From CAYNYF01 sp964401385 (GTDB taxonomy: Bacteria; Planctomycetota; Phycisphaerae; SM23-33), in contig CAYNYF010000035.1 in assembly GCA_964401385.1 (NCBI GenBank), forward strand, positions 1-40,009: a DNA stretch of 40,009 nucleotides, in the 5' to 3' direction. The notes beneath the pieces were generated by a model. That model had not been told where the DNA came from. It saw only the letters and a program-made list of their open reading frames with translations, and did not search any database. A program made the position numbers and the translations under genes. Below are positions 1 to 9,009 of this stretch, one piece after another (position 1 is the stretch's first letter; every line of letters starts with the position of its first letter).

Positions 1-2
1 GG

Positions 3-2324
3 CACCCGCACCCGCACGTCGACCCGCGCCAGCCCCGAAACCACACCCGGCCCGGCGTCAACCCGCCGCTGCTGGCGTGGAAGCCCATCGCCGGCGAGCA
101 CCGCTTTGGCCTGACGATCGCCCGCGACGCCGCCTGCAAGGACGTGCTGACGGACCTGCAAGGCCTGGCCGAGCCCATGCACCTGCCGGAGAAGGCCTTC
201 GCGCCCGGCCGGTATTACTGGAAGTGGTCGGCCGGGCCGCGCGTCTCGGAGGTCTTCGTCTTCGAGATCACCCCCGAGGCGGTCGTCAGCGAGATCCCCC
301 CGGCCAGCCAGTGGCTGGGCCCATTCCCGCAGGGTCATCCGCGGATCTACATACGCCCGGAGGACGTGCCCGCCCTGCGCGAATCGCGTCACAACCGGCG
401 GGGGGGGCTGTGGAAGAAGCTGCGGGCCAGGGCGGATGAGATCCTGACCGAAGATCACCACATCCAGGAGCCGCCCTTCCTGCCCGATAGGCGCATCGAC
501 TATCGCCGCAACTTCGAGGTCTGGGCCGGCATCATGGGGGAATCCCGCCGCTTCGTCCACAACGCCGAGACGCTCGCCCTGGCGTACCTCGCCAGCGGCG
601 AGACGAAGTACGCCCGGGCGGCGTGCGAGCGGATGGACTCGATCTGCCGCTGGGACCCGGCCGGGTCCAGCCACATCGACCACAACGACGAGGCCCACAT
701 GTCCGTCATCTGGCACGGGCCGCAGGCGTGCGACTGGGTGTGGGATCAGTTCACCGACGAGCAGCGCGGGCGCGTGATCGAGCAATTCCGCCGGCGCGGG
801 CAGATCAACTACGACTACATGCACGGTCGCGGGATGTACGGCGTGACGCGGTTCGACTCCCACGCCGGCAGGGAGATCGTCTTCCTGGCGCAGATCGCCT
901 TCGTCTTTCACGAGCACATCCCCGAGGCCGTCCAGTGGCTGACGTGGCTCCGCCCGGTGCTGTGCGGCATCTGGCCCATCTGGGCCGGCGACGACGGCGG
1001 CTGGGCCGAGGGCCCCAGCTACGCCACCGCCTACGTCGAGATCATGACCATGTTCGCCACCGCCCTGAAGGCCGGCGCGGGAATCGACCTGTACCGCCGC
1101 CCGTTCTGGGAGAACCACGCCCGCTGGCGGCAGTGGTGCCTGCCGGCGTACGCCGAATGGGTCGGCTTCGGCGACAACGGCCTCCGCCCGCCGCTGGAGG
1201 CCAACGCCGACCTGGTGGAGACGATCGGGCGCCAGAGAGGTTCGGGCGAGTTCGCCGCGTACGTCGCCGCCTGCCGCCGGGCGATCTCCGCCGGCGGCCA
1301 GGCCGCGGACGTGCATCCGCAGAGATACCTGGCGCCGGAGGCCGCGGCCGACGCGGCCCGCGCGCAGCGCCCGGCCGCGGGTAAGAGCAAGACTCTCTGC
1401 CGAGTCTTTCCGCACGCCGGTCTGGCGGCGATTCGCACGCACCTGGACGATCCGGCCCGCGACGTCGCCTTCCTGTTCCGCTCCTCGCCGCTGGGGTCGG
1501 TCAGCCACTCGCACGCCAGCAACAACGACTTCATCGTGCACGTGGCCGGCAAGGTTATGGCCATGCCCAGCGGCTACTACGACGGCTACGGCTCCAGCCA
1601 TCACATCCACTGGGTCTGGCAGACCAAGTCGCACAACTGCCTGACGCTGTCCGACGCGGGCCAGCTCGTCCATTCCCACGATTCGGTGGGGGCGGTCGAG
1701 GCCGCCGTTGAGAACGAATCGCTGGTGTACTTCCGCGGCAACGCCGACGCCAGCTACCCCCAGGCCGCCCGCTGCCGCCGGCACGTGCTCTTCCTGAAAT
1801 CGCGGAACTGCTTCGTCCTGATCGACGAGTTCGTCGCCCGCGCAGGCGTCGCCTCGGGCGTCCAGTGGAACATTCATTCCTTCGACCCGATCGCCGTCGA
1901 CGAGGACCGCCGCAGCTTCCTGATCGAGCGGGACGGCAGCTCGCTGGCCGGCCACATTCTCCACCACGGCAATGCCTTCTTTTCGCTCAGCGCCGGCTGG
2001 GACCCGCCGCCCATGCCCAGCAAGGGTCTGACAACCCGGCCGCAGCAGCACCACCTTCGCTTCAGCGTCTCGGGGCTGCCCTCGCGGCTGAACCTGGGCG
2101 TGGTGCTCTGCTGCGGCCACGCCGGGTTGGCCCGGGCGGAAGTCGCGGCCGAGAGGGCCGGGGCGAGCGAGCTGGCGAGAATCGGAGACGACGTCGTCCT
2201 GGTCAACCAGGGCGGCACGATCGAGCATGAGCACCTGCGCTCCCAGGCGCTGGCCGTGCTCATCATCGCCGGCAGGACCTACGAGCTGACCGACGAGGGC
2301 CTGCGCGAGGCGCCCGCGGGGTAG
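3..2324 (+). CDS. Heparinase II/III-like polysaccharide lyase, 5' end outside window
   Basis: The reading frame is open to the left edge and lacks its true start; the first plausible internal start (GTG at 144) cuts into conserved sequence, because the codons before it encode NPPLLAWKP, the usual beginning of DUF4962/heparinase N-terminal domains. About 770 residues are visible. The middle is the helical (alpha/alpha) domain, with AHMSVIWHGPQACDWVWD as a recognisable stretch. The C-terminal heparinase II/III beta-sandwich is marked by SHSHASNNDFIVHVAGKVMA, then GYYDGYGSSHH and the KSHNCLTLSDAGQ block. This family eliminates uronic-acid-containing polysaccharides such as glycosaminoglycans or alginate; substrate cannot be assigned here. 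No signal peptide can be judged because the N-terminus is missing. It precedes sugar isomerase and dehydrogenase genes on the same strand, consistent with polysaccharide catabolism. Confidence 0.85.
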   Translation, partial: HPHPHVDPRQPRNHTRPGVNPPLLAWKPIAGEHRFGLTIARDAACKDVLTDLQGLAEPMHLPEKAFAPGRYYWKWSAGPRVSEVFVFEITPEAVVSEIPPASQWLGPFPQGHPRIYIRPEDVPALRESRHNRRGGLWKKLRARADEILTEDHHIQEPPFLPDRRIDYRRNFEVWAGIMGESRRFVHNAETLALAYLASGETKYARAACERMDSICRWDPAGSSHIDHNDEAHMSVIWHGPQACDWVWDQFTDEQRGRVIEQFRRRGQINYDYMHGRGMYGVTRFDSHAGREIVFLAQIAFVFHEHIPEAVQWLTWLRPVLCGIWPIWAGDDGGWAEGPSYATAYVEIMTMFATALKAGAGIDLYRRPFWENHARWRQWCLPAYAEWVGFGDNGLRPPLEANADLVETIGRQRGSGEFAAYVAACRRAISAGGQAADVHPQRYLAPEAAADAARAQRPAAGKSKTLCRVFPHAGLAAIRTHLDDPARDVAFLFRSSPLGSVSHSHASNNDFIVHVAGKVMAMPSGYYDGYGSSHHIHWVWQTKSHNCLTLSDAGQLVHSHDSVGAVEAAVENESLVYFRGNADASYPQAARCRRHVLFLKSRNCFVLIDEFVARAGVASGVQWNIHSFDPIAVDEDRRSFLIERDGSSLAGHILHHGNAFFSLSAGWDPPPMPSKGLTTRPQQHHLRFSVSGLPSRLNLGVVLCCGHAGLARAEVAAERAGASELARIGDDVVLVNQGGTIEHEHLRSQALAVLIIAGRTYELTDEGLREAPAG

Positions 2325-2361
2325 CAGCCGCTGCTGGCGTCGGCGAACCCGCCCGGAGCGC

Positions 2362-2390
2362 TTCTCGCCGACGGCCGATCGTGGTACCAT
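2362..2390 (+). promoter_or_regulatory. Possible promoter for the DUF2284 gene
   Basis: TTCTCG (2362-2367) and TACCAT (2385-2390) are separated by exactly 17 bases and lie 54 bases before the start codon. The -35 box is weak, but the spacing matches several better promoters in this window. Confidence 0.3.
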
Positions 2391-2444
2391 TCGTCCGCGC
2401 CGCGATTTCGCACCCGCGCCGCCAGAGAACGAGGAGTTCATACG

Positions 2445-2981
2445 ATGCCCGCCAAAACAGTATCGAAAAAGCGTTCGCCCAAGGCGGCCGAGCGCCAGTG
2501 GGCGGCAATGGCCGTCAAGCACGGGGCCCTGTCGGCGAAGGTCGTTTCGCCATCAAACGTCCACACCGGCCAATGGGTCCGCTGGAAGTGCCGCTACGGC
2601 TGCGGGGGCTACGGCTCCAGCCTGGTCTGCCCGCCGAACACGCCCACGCCGGAGAAGACGCGGGCGATGCTGGACGAATACCACCGGGCGGTGCTGTTCG
2701 AGTCGCCGCCGAGCAAGGCCAAGAAGATCGCCGTCGCCCTGGAGCGGGAGTTGTTCCTGGCCGGCCACTACAAGGCGTTCGGCCTGGGGTGCGGCCCGTG
2801 CGGCCTGTGCGATGAGTGCACGTTCGACGAGGGCTGCCAGCATCCCCGGCAGGCCCGCCCGTCCATGGAGGCCGTCGGCATCGACGTCTACGCCACGGCC
2901 CGAAAGCACGGCTTCACCATCAACGTGGTCCGGACCCGGAAGGACCCGCAGCACTACTTCGGCCTGGTGCTGGTGGATTGA
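2445..2981 (+). CDS. DUF2284 predicted metal-binding protein
   Basis: A 178-residue cytoplasmic protein with a GAGGAG ribosome-binding site just before its ATG. It has the cysteine pattern of the DUF2284 family: CRYGCGGYGSSLVCPP near residues 49-64, then GLGCGPCGLCDECTFDEGCQHP in the middle (over several clustered cysteines), and the terminal block beginning RPSMEAVGIDVYATA. The family is predicted to bind a metal or an iron-sulphur cluster; its reaction is not known to me. The N-terminal lysine-rich run is not typical and may be unstructured. The gene sits between the lyase and the sugar isomerase, but nothing in its sequence ties it to carbohydrate metabolism, so the linkage may be positional only. 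Confidence 0.8.
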   Translation: MPAKTVSKKRSPKAAERQWAAMAVKHGALSAKVVSPSNVHTGQWVRWKCRYGCGGYGSSLVCPPNTPTPEKTRAMLDEYHRAVLFESPPSKAKKIAVALERELFLAGHYKAFGLGCGPCGLCDECTFDEGCQHPRQARPSMEAVGIDVYATARKHGFTINVVRTRKDPQHYFGLVLVD

Positions 2982-3039
2982 AGCGGGGCGGGCCCGGCGG
3001 CTTCAGGTCACAGAGGCCAGGCCACAGGGAGGTCAGACA

Positions 3040-3876
3040 ATGAGATTGGGCGGACCGGTGTTCCCGGAGGGTCTCGACCCGGACGCTTGGGTCGGCGCCC
3101 TGCGGAAGCTCGGCTATTCGGCCGCGTACTGTCCCGTCGGGCCGGAGGCGGCCGACGACGTCATCGAAGCCTACGCCAAGGCCGCCGCGGCCGCGGATAT
3201 CGTCATCGCCGAGGTCGGCGCCTGGTCGAGCCCGCTCAGCCCGGACGAGACGACCCGCCGAAAGGCCCTGGACAAGTGCCGGCGGGCGCTGGCGCTGGCC
3301 GAGAAGATCGGCGCCCGCTGCTGCGTGAACGTCGCCGGCTCCTGCGGGCCCGACTGGGCCGGGCCGTACCCGGACGATCTGACCGAGGCGACCTTCGAGA
3401 CCATCGTCCAGACCGTTCGCGGCATCATCGACGCCGTCAAGCCGACGCGGACCTACTACACGCTGGAGGCGATGCCGTGGATGTATCCGGACTCACCGGA
3501 TGCCTACCTGCGGCTGATCCAGGCGATCGACCGCAAGGCCTGCGCCGCCCACCTGGACCCGGCCAACCTGATTTGCAGCCCGCATCGCTTCTTCCGCAGC
3601 GGCGACCTGATCCGGGAGAGCTTCGCCAAGCTCGGGCCGTACATCCGGAGCTGCCACGGCAAGGACGTCGCCCTGTCGGGCAGGGCGACGGTCCACCTGG
3701 ACGAGGTTCGCCCGGGGCTGGGCGGGATGGACTACCGGGCATTCCTGACCGAGTTGAACAAGCTCGACCCGGACATGCCGCTGATGCTGGAGCACTTATC
3801 CACGCCGGAGGAGTACGCCGCGGCCGCCGAGTACATCCGCTCCGTGGCCGCGGAGGTGGCAATCTCGATACGCTGA
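3040..3876 (+). CDS. Sugar phosphate isomerase/epimerase-like TIM barrel protein
   Basis: A 278-residue protein of the xylose isomerase-like TIM barrel superfamily. The ATG at 3040 is preceded by GGGAGG, and the open frame upstream of it is not conserved-looking, so this start is preferred. The four metal ligands expected of the family can be placed: E143 in TLEAMPW, D173 in AHLDPAN, H206 in SCHGKD and E251 in MLEHLS. Members interconvert ketoses or aldoses or act on inositol and sugar acids. The next gene, a Gfo/Idh/MocA dehydrogenase, starts 52 bases downstream on the same strand; this pairing is typical of planctomycete sugar oxidation clusters. The precise substrate is unknown. Confidence 0.85.
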   Translation: MRLGGPVFPEGLDPDAWVGALRKLGYSAAYCPVGPEAADDVIEAYAKAAAAADIVIAEVGAWSSPLSPDETTRRKALDKCRRALALAEKIGARCCVNVAGSCGPDWAGPYPDDLTEATFETIVQTVRGIIDAVKPTRTYYTLEAMPWMYPDSPDAYLRLIQAIDRKACAAHLDPANLICSPHRFFRSGDLIRESFAKLGPYIRSCHGKDVALSGRATVHLDEVRPGLGGMDYRAFLTELNKLDPDMPLMLEHLSTPEEYAAAAEYIRSVAAEVAISIR

Positions 3877-3928
3877 ACGCCCGCCACGGAAGCGGGCAGC
3901 ACCGAACCCACAGGCAGGAGAGCGCAGC

Positions 3929-5005
3929 ATGAGCAAGATCAGAGTCGCCATTCTCGGTCAGGGGCGAAGCGGGCGGGACATTCACGGGGCGTATCTTTCT
4001 CGCGACCCGCGCAGGTTCCGCATCGTCGCGGCCGTGGACCCGCTGGCCGATCGCAGGCGCCGCGCGGCCGAGGAGTACGAGTGCGAGGTGCTGCGCGATC
4101 ATCGGCCGCTGCTGAAGCGGCGCGGGCTGGACCTGATCGTCAACGCTGCCCCCTCCCACCTGCACGTGCCGATTTCGCTTCAGTTCCTGCGGGCCGGCTT
4201 CAACGTGCTGTGCGAAAAGCCGCTGGCCGCCAGGGCCGCCGACGTAGACCGCCTCATCGCCGCGGCCGGGAAGGCCCGGAAGGTGCTGGCGATCTTCCAG
4301 CAGTCCCGCTACGCCCCGTACTTCCAGCAGGTGCGGAAGGTGATCGGCTCCGGCGTGCTGGGCCGGATCGTGCAGGTGTCCATCGCCTCCAGCGGCTTCG
4401 CCCGGCGCTGGGACTGGCAGACGCTGCGAAGCTGGAACGGCGGCAGCCTGCTCAACACCGGGGCCCACCTGGTGGACCAGGCCCTGCAACTGTTCGGCAC
4501 CGACGCCATGCCCCAGGTCGCCTGCTTCATGGACCGGGCCACCACCCGCGGCGACGCCGAGGACCACGTGCGGCTTTCCCTCCGCGGCGACGGCCGGCCG
4601 CTGGTCACCGTGGAGATATCCTCCTGCTGTGCGTATCCGTCCTTCACCTTCCAGGTGTACGGCACCCGCGGCGGGCTGGCCGGGGGCGCCTCGCACCTGG
4701 AATGGAAGCACTTCAAGCCGGCCGAGAACCCCCGGCGCAGGCTCACCCGCGCCCCCATCCGCAACCCCGACGGCACGCCCGCCTACTGCCGCGACAAGCT
4801 GAAATGGCACACCCGCTCCTGGGACGTGCCCGCGGCCAAGCGCGACCTGTTCGGCTCCATGTCCGCACAGCTTTACCGGATGCTGCACAAGACGCTCACC
4901 GCCGGCGCGCCGCTGGAGATCACCCCCCAGGAGGTCCGTCAGCAGATCGCCGTCATCGAGGCCTGCCACCGCCAGAACCCGGCCATCTACGGAAAGCGGA
5001 GATAA
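3929..5005 (+). CDS. Gfo/Idh/MocA family NAD(P)-dependent oxidoreductase
   Basis: A 358-residue cytoplasmic protein with an N-terminal Rossmann fold: ILGQGRSG at residues 8-15 gives the glycine-rich dinucleotide loop, and CEKP at 95-98 is the conserved EKP motif whose lysine takes part in catalysis. The C-terminal half carries the family's substrate domain, with LNTGAHLVDQAL holding the conserved histidine. AGGAG lies just before the ATG. Family members oxidise or epimerise sugars, sugar acids or inositols with a bound NAD(P). It follows the isomerase-like gene by 52 bases and probably shares its transcript. It is unusual only in that the window contains two further members of this family. 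Confidence 0.9.
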   Translation: MSKIRVAILGQGRSGRDIHGAYLSRDPRRFRIVAAVDPLADRRRRAAEEYECEVLRDHRPLLKRRGLDLIVNAAPSHLHVPISLQFLRAGFNVLCEKPLAARAADVDRLIAAAGKARKVLAIFQQSRYAPYFQQVRKVIGSGVLGRIVQVSIASSGFARRWDWQTLRSWNGGSLLNTGAHLVDQALQLFGTDAMPQVACFMDRATTRGDAEDHVRLSLRGDGRPLVTVEISSCCAYPSFTFQVYGTRGGLAGGASHLEWKHFKPAENPRRRLTRAPIRNPDGTPAYCRDKLKWHTRSWDVPAAKRDLFGSMSAQLYRMLHKTLTAGAPLEITPQEVRQQIAVIEACHRQNPAIYGKRR

Positions 5006-5064
5006 CCCCCTCGGCCGCCCACAGCGCGGCCCGTGGCTGCGGCGGCAGCGCCTTGAGCACGCCG

Positions 5065-5093
5065 TTGCGAGGTCGGGCGAGAGCGGATAGATT
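5065..5093 (+). promoter_or_regulatory. Probable promoter for the acetyltransferase gene
   Basis: TTGCGA (5065-5070), 17 bases, TAGATT (5088-5093). It lies in the 128-base gap after the dehydrogenase gene, 40 bases before the next start codon, indicating separate transcription. Confidence 0.5.
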
Positions 5094-5133
5094 GCCACCC
5101 ACGGCCGAGGATGGCGAGCTTGGAGGCACACGC

Positions 5134-5709
5134 ATGGGCCAGGAGAAGGAGCAGCTCAACATCAGCATGATCCGCGAGGACCTGGAGGGCCTGCCGCAGT
5201 ACGAGCTGCCCGCGGGCTTCAGCCTGCGCCGGTGGCGGAGCGGGGACGAGAAGACCTGGACCGACATCGAGTCGGCGGCGGACAAGCACCTCCAGATCTC
5301 GCTGGAGGTGTACGCCACGGAGTTTGGCCCCGACGCCGAGGCCCTGAAGCTGCGGCAGTACTTCCTCTGCGACGCCGAGGAAAACGCCATCGGCACCGCC
5401 ACCGCCTGGTACGACAAGGACTACCACGGCAAGCCCTACGGCCGGGTGCATTGGGTGGCCATCGTCCCGCACATGCAGGGGCGGGGCCTGGCCAAGCCGC
5501 TGCTGTCGGCCGTGTGCAACCGCCTGGTCGAGCTGGGCCACGAGCGGGCCGTCCTCGGCACGCAGACCTACCGCATACCGGCCATTTGCCTGTACATGAA
5601 GTTCGGCTTCGGCCCGGACGTTCGCAGCGAGCGCGACCTCCGCGCCTGGCGGGGCGTCCGGGAGAACCTCCCGGCCGACAGGCGCGACCTGCTGCGACTG
5701 GAGGACTGA
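5134..5709 (+). CDS. GNAT family N-acetyltransferase
   Basis: A 191-residue protein, started at the ATG preceded by TGGAGG. It has the GNAT fold: a first strand region LRRWRSGDEKTW, a central strand VHWVAIVPHMQGRGLAKPLL that contains the acetyl-CoA pyrophosphate-binding loop (Q-G-R-G-L-A), and the C-terminal YMKFGFGPDV block common to the family. The acceptor substrate cannot be inferred. It lies last in a run of plus-strand genes and converges with the ABC transporter operon, leaving 15 bases between the stop codons. It has its own promoter-like element. Confidence 0.88.
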   Translation: MGQEKEQLNISMIREDLEGLPQYELPAGFSLRRWRSGDEKTWTDIESAADKHLQISLEVYATEFGPDAEALKLRQYFLCDAEENAIGTATAWYDKDYHGKPYGRVHWVAIVPHMQGRGLAKPLLSAVCNRLVELGHERAVLGTQTYRIPAICLYMKFGFGPDVRSERDLRAWRGVRENLPADRRDLLRLED

Positions 5710-5724
5710 TAGCCGATCGCGGCG

Positions 5725-7554
5725 CTACCGATTCCGGCCGGCGTCGAAGAACGCCCGCTGCGTGAAGAAGAAGATGGCCACGGTGGGGATGGCCATCAGC
5801 GTGGTGATGGCCATCATCCAGTGCCACTTGGGGGCCTCGCCCATGAACGCGCCCTGGAAGAAGTGCAGCCCCATCGTCATCGTGTACTGGTCCATCCGGT
5901 TGAGGTACAGCAGCGGGCCGAGGAAGTCGTTCCAGTGGGCCTGGAAGGAGATCAGGGCGACCAGCAGCAGCACCGGGCGGACCAGCGGCAGGATGATGCT
6001 GAAGAAGACCCGCCCCGGCGAGGCCCCGTCCAGTCGGGCCGCGTCCTCCAGCTCCGCCGGCAGCGTCTTGAGGAACTGGTGGATGATGAACACGAACAGC
6101 GCCCCGCCGCCGAAGACCGACCCCAGCACCAGCGGATCGAACGTGCCCACCAGCCCCAGCCGCCGCCAGATCAGAAACACCGGAATCATCATCACGATGC
6201 CGGGGATCATCAGCGTCGACAGCAGCACCGCGAACAGCGCCCGCCGCCCGCGGAAGTGGAAGCGCGAAAAGCCGTAGGCCACCATGGCCGAGACGATCAC
6301 CTCGGCGGCGAGGGTCAAGCCGGTGATGAACAGCGTGTTGAACAGGAAGCGCCAGAACGGCAGCGCCCCCCAGGCGTCAACGTAGTTCCGCCACAGCAGC
6401 TTGCCCGAGAAGGCCGCCGTCCGCGCCGCGAACAGGTCCTCCGGGCCTTTCAGCGAGGTCAGGACCATCCACAGGATCGGCGCCAGCATGACCAGCCCGC
6501 CGAGGCAGACCAGGCCGTACCAGAGGCCGCGGCCCCATCCGCGCGGCGAGACCACCCGGCCGCCGGCGCGGATGAGCACGTCGGAGGGCTCGTAGGAGAC
6601 CCAGCGCCGGGCGGACTTGAACACGCCCATGGTCAGGACCATCAGCCCCATGAACAGCACCCAGCTCAGGGCGCAGGCGTAGCCCATCCTCAGGTTCTGC
6701 CAGCCGGTGCGATACACGTAGACCGCGTAGAACAGCCCGCTCCGGGCGGGGGTCCGGATGAACATCGGCTGGGTGAAGATCAGCAGCGACCCGATGATCC
6801 CCATGACCAGGTGGTAGAAGACCACCGGGGAAAGCTGCGGCAGCGTGACGTGGCGGAAGCGCGCCCACAGGCCCGCCCCGTCGACGGTGGCGGCCTCGTA
6901 GAGCTGGGCGTCGATGCCCTTGAGCCTGGCCAGGAAGATCACCATGTTGTTGCCGCAGGCGCCTTGCAGGGACATGATCACGAAGGCCGGAATCACCCAC
7001 GCCGGATCGCTGAACCACCCCGGCCGGGGCAGGCCGACCGCGCCCAGCAGGCTGTTGGCCAAGCCGCCATCGGCAACGAAGATCCACCGCCACAGCAGGG
7101 CGGTCGAGACGGCCGGGATGACCGAGGGGATGTAGTACACCGCCCGCCAGATGCCCATCAGCCGCATGTCCAGGCTCAGCAGCAGCGCCACCGCCAGCGA
7201 GGAGGCGATCCCCAGGGCGACGCTGAAGGCGGCGAAGGTCAGCGTGTTCCGCGCCGCGTCCAGGAACATCCGGTCGGATGAGAAGATGCGAACGTAGTTC
7301 TCCAGCCCGACCCACCGCGGGGCCGAAAGCACCCCGTAGCGGGTGAAGCCCAGGTACAGCGACAGCACCATCGGCAGCAGCGAAAAGGCCGCAAACCCCA
7401 GCAGCCACGGCAGGATGAAGGCGTATCCGCTGGCCGTCTGGTCCCGGCACTTCAGCCGGCGGAGCAGGCGGTACAGCAGCACCATCGCGGCCGCCATCGC
7501 CACGCCCAGGCAGCCGAAGCGGAGCAGCGTGCCCAGATACCCCTGCCCGTTCAT
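5725..7554 (-). CDS. Fused two-domain sugar ABC transporter permease
   Basis: One 609-residue membrane protein that contains both inner-membrane subunits of a carbohydrate importer (MalF-like then MalG-like), normally separate proteins of about 300 residues each. The first half runs to about residue 315 and has the EAA loop EAATVDGAGLWARFRHVTLP (residues 220-239), which docks the ATPase. A basic linker (about 315-343) follows, then the second half with its own EAA loop, EDAARLDGASPGRVFFSIIL (503-522). Each half shows about six hydrophobic helices. The ATG overlaps the stop of the solute-binding protein gene (ATGA), so the two are probably translationally coupled. No ATPase gene is in the window; a shared one elsewhere is expected. 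The much longer open frame upstream of this start is an antisense-type artefact overlapping the binding-protein gene. Confidence 0.88.
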   Translation of the reverse strand: MNGQGYLGTLLRFGCLGVAMAAAMVLLYRLLRRLKCRDQTASGYAFILPWLLGFAAFSLLPMVLSLYLGFTRYGVLSAPRWVGLENYVRIFSSDRMFLDAARNTLTFAAFSVALGIASSLAVALLLSLDMRLMGIWRAVYYIPSVIPAVSTALLWRWIFVADGGLANSLLGAVGLPRPGWFSDPAWVIPAFVIMSLQGACGNNMVIFLARLKGIDAQLYEAATVDGAGLWARFRHVTLPQLSPVVFYHLVMGIIGSLLIFTQPMFIRTPARSGLFYAVYVYRTGWQNLRMGYACALSWVLFMGLMVLTMGVFKSARRWVSYEPSDVLIRAGGRVVSPRGWGRGLWYGLVCLGGLVMLAPILWMVLTSLKGPEDLFAARTAAFSGKLLWRNYVDAWGALPFWRFLFNTLFITGLTLAAEVIVSAMVAYGFSRFHFRGRRALFAVLLSTLMIPGIVMMIPVFLIWRRLGLVGTFDPLVLGSVFGGGALFVFIIHQFLKTLPAELEDAARLDGASPGRVFFSIILPLVRPVLLLVALISFQAHWNDFLGPLLYLNRMDQYTMTMGLHFFQGAFMGEAPKWHWMMAITTLMAIPTVAIFFFTQRAFFDAGRNR

Positions 7555-8819
7555 CGCCCGGCCTCCAGGGCCTTCCGCGCCCGGCGGAGCTGCTGGCGGG
7601 CGGGCCGGCCGGTGCGCAGGATCGGCTCGATGAACTCCTCGGAAAAGACCGTGTCCCACTCGACCTGGCGCTCGCGGATGAAGCCGACGCGCATGTACTC
7701 CATGGAGCTTCGAATCACGTCGGCGGCGGGGGCCTTGGTCGGGTCGAACTGCTCCAGCCTCGCCGCCAGCGGGCGCCGCGGGGCGGGAATCTTCCAGCGC
7801 TGGATGCCGTCGAGGATTCGCTTGTAGACCTCGAAGGCCTGTGCGGCATCTTCCACGCCGGGCGAGATGCACAGCCCGGCCGTCCAGGCGAAGGTGGCCC
7901 GCCGGCCGCTGGGGCCTGACGGCACCTCGGCCGCGACCACCTCCAGCCCGGCGATCCGGTCCAGGTCGTCGGCCGCACCGCCCATGAACATCGCCACCTT
8001 CCCCGCCCGGAACAGCTCCGAGAAGCCGCGCTCCGAGACCACCGACAGCGGCGGGGCGACCTTGTGGGTGTGGATGAGGGCGGCGTAGGCGTCGATGGCC
8101 TCCAGGGCGCGCTCGTCGTCCAGGTTCAGCCGGCCGCCGGCGGTGACGATCCGCGAGCCGTTCTGCCAGACCCACATCTGCGGCGGCGGCCAGCCGGTGG
8201 TGACGATGAAGCCCCACTGGTCGGTCCGGCCGTCGCCGTCGGTGTCCCTGGTCAGTTGCCTGGCGGCGGCGAGGAACCTGTTCCAGTCCCAGCTCCGATC
8301 CGGCAGGGCCACCCGCCCCTGGCGAAAGAGCTTGGCGTTGCAGTACAGGATCACCGGCTGGGCGATCCACGGCAGCCCGTACAGCCGCCCGTCGTGCCGG
8401 TAGCGGGCCAGCACGCTGGGGTAGTACGTGTCCAGGTCGGTCACCGGCTCGCCGTCGCCGCTGGCGCGGTCGGTCAGGTCCAGCAGCGCCCCCTGGGCGG
8501 CGAAGGCCGGCAGGTACTCCTGCGAGAGGTAGAAGAAGTCCGGCGGCGTGCCCCCGGCGATCATGGTGCACAGCTTGGTGTAGTAGTCGCTGGGGATGGG
8601 AACGCACCGGACTTCGAACTCGCCCGCGCGGGCGTTGAGGGGGTCGATGACGAGCCGCCGCAGCTCATCCATCTCCCGCGCGGCGCCCCAGCAGGCGAAC
8701 CGGTACACGCGCTTTCCGCCGGGGGCGCGGCGGGCTTGCCGGAGGCCGCGGGCGGAAACGACCAGCCCGATGGCCGCCGCCACCAGGACGACGGCGTATG
8801 CCAGGGTCGAGCGCCGCAT
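7551..8819 (-). CDS. Extracellular solute-binding protein, family 1 (sugar ABC importer)
   Basis: A 422-residue protein with an uncleaved-looking N-terminal signal or anchor (hydrophobic residues about 7-23) and no lipobox cysteine. The mature part matches family 1 sugar-binding proteins: GGTPPDFFYLSQEYLPAFA, GRLYGLPWIAQPVILYCN and DTDGDGRTDQWGF, the last an aspartate-rich loop commonly seen in this family. The ATG at 8819 was chosen because the signal sequence begins there; upstream codons in frame are not conserved-looking. No Shine-Dalgarno is visible before it, and a possible TTGATT-17-AATACT promoter would place the transcript start almost at the ATG, so it may be leaderless. It captures a sugar or oligosaccharide for the fused permease encoded next. 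Confidence 0.87.
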   Translation of the reverse strand: MRRSTLAYAVVLVAAAIGLVVSARGLRQARRAPGGKRVYRFACWGAAREMDELRRLVIDPLNARAGEFEVRCVPIPSDYYTKLCTMIAGGTPPDFFYLSQEYLPAFAAQGALLDLTDRASGDGEPVTDLDTYYPSVLARYRHDGRLYGLPWIAQPVILYCNAKLFRQGRVALPDRSWDWNRFLAAARQLTRDTDGDGRTDQWGFIVTTGWPPPQMWVWQNGSRIVTAGGRLNLDDERALEAIDAYAALIHTHKVAPPLSVVSERGFSELFRAGKVAMFMGGAADDLDRIAGLEVVAAEVPSGPSGRRATFAWTAGLCISPGVEDAAQAFEVYKRILDGIQRWKIPAPRRPLAARLEQFDPTKAPAADVIRSSMEYMRVGFIRERQVEWDTVFSEEFIEPILRTGRPARQQLRRARKALEAGR

Positions 8820-8899
8820 GCATCTAGTATTCCGCCCGCGCGCGGCGAAATCAACACGCCGCTGCCCGCCGCGGCGGGCAAGCCCCGCGGCCGGGGCGA

Positions 8900-8928
8900 T
8901 TGACAATCCGGCCTCGGCGGGCTACATA
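8900..8928 (+). promoter_or_regulatory. Probable promoter for the GH123-like gene
   Basis: A perfect TTGACA (8900-8905), 17 bases, then TACATA (8923-8928), 82 bases before the start codon. It sits in the divergent gap shared with the binding-protein gene. Confidence 0.55.
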
Positions 8929-9009
8929 GGGCGCCCGCGGGGGGGTTTTCGGCCGGATCTTTACGAATTTGACGACGACAGCGCCCGGCGCGGGCGGAGG
9001 AGCAAACGG

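Noticed and set aside
3790..3800. TTATCCAC resembling a DnaA box, near rnpA-bearing window
   Set aside because: It is a single copy inside the isomerase gene; no cluster of boxes and no dnaA gene is present, so no origin is claimed.
3437..5131. Long open frame of 564 codons on the minus strand
   Set aside because: It lies antisense to the isomerase and dehydrogenase genes, has arginine/proline/glycine-rich composition with no recognisable motif, and such shadow frames are expected in GC-rich DNA.
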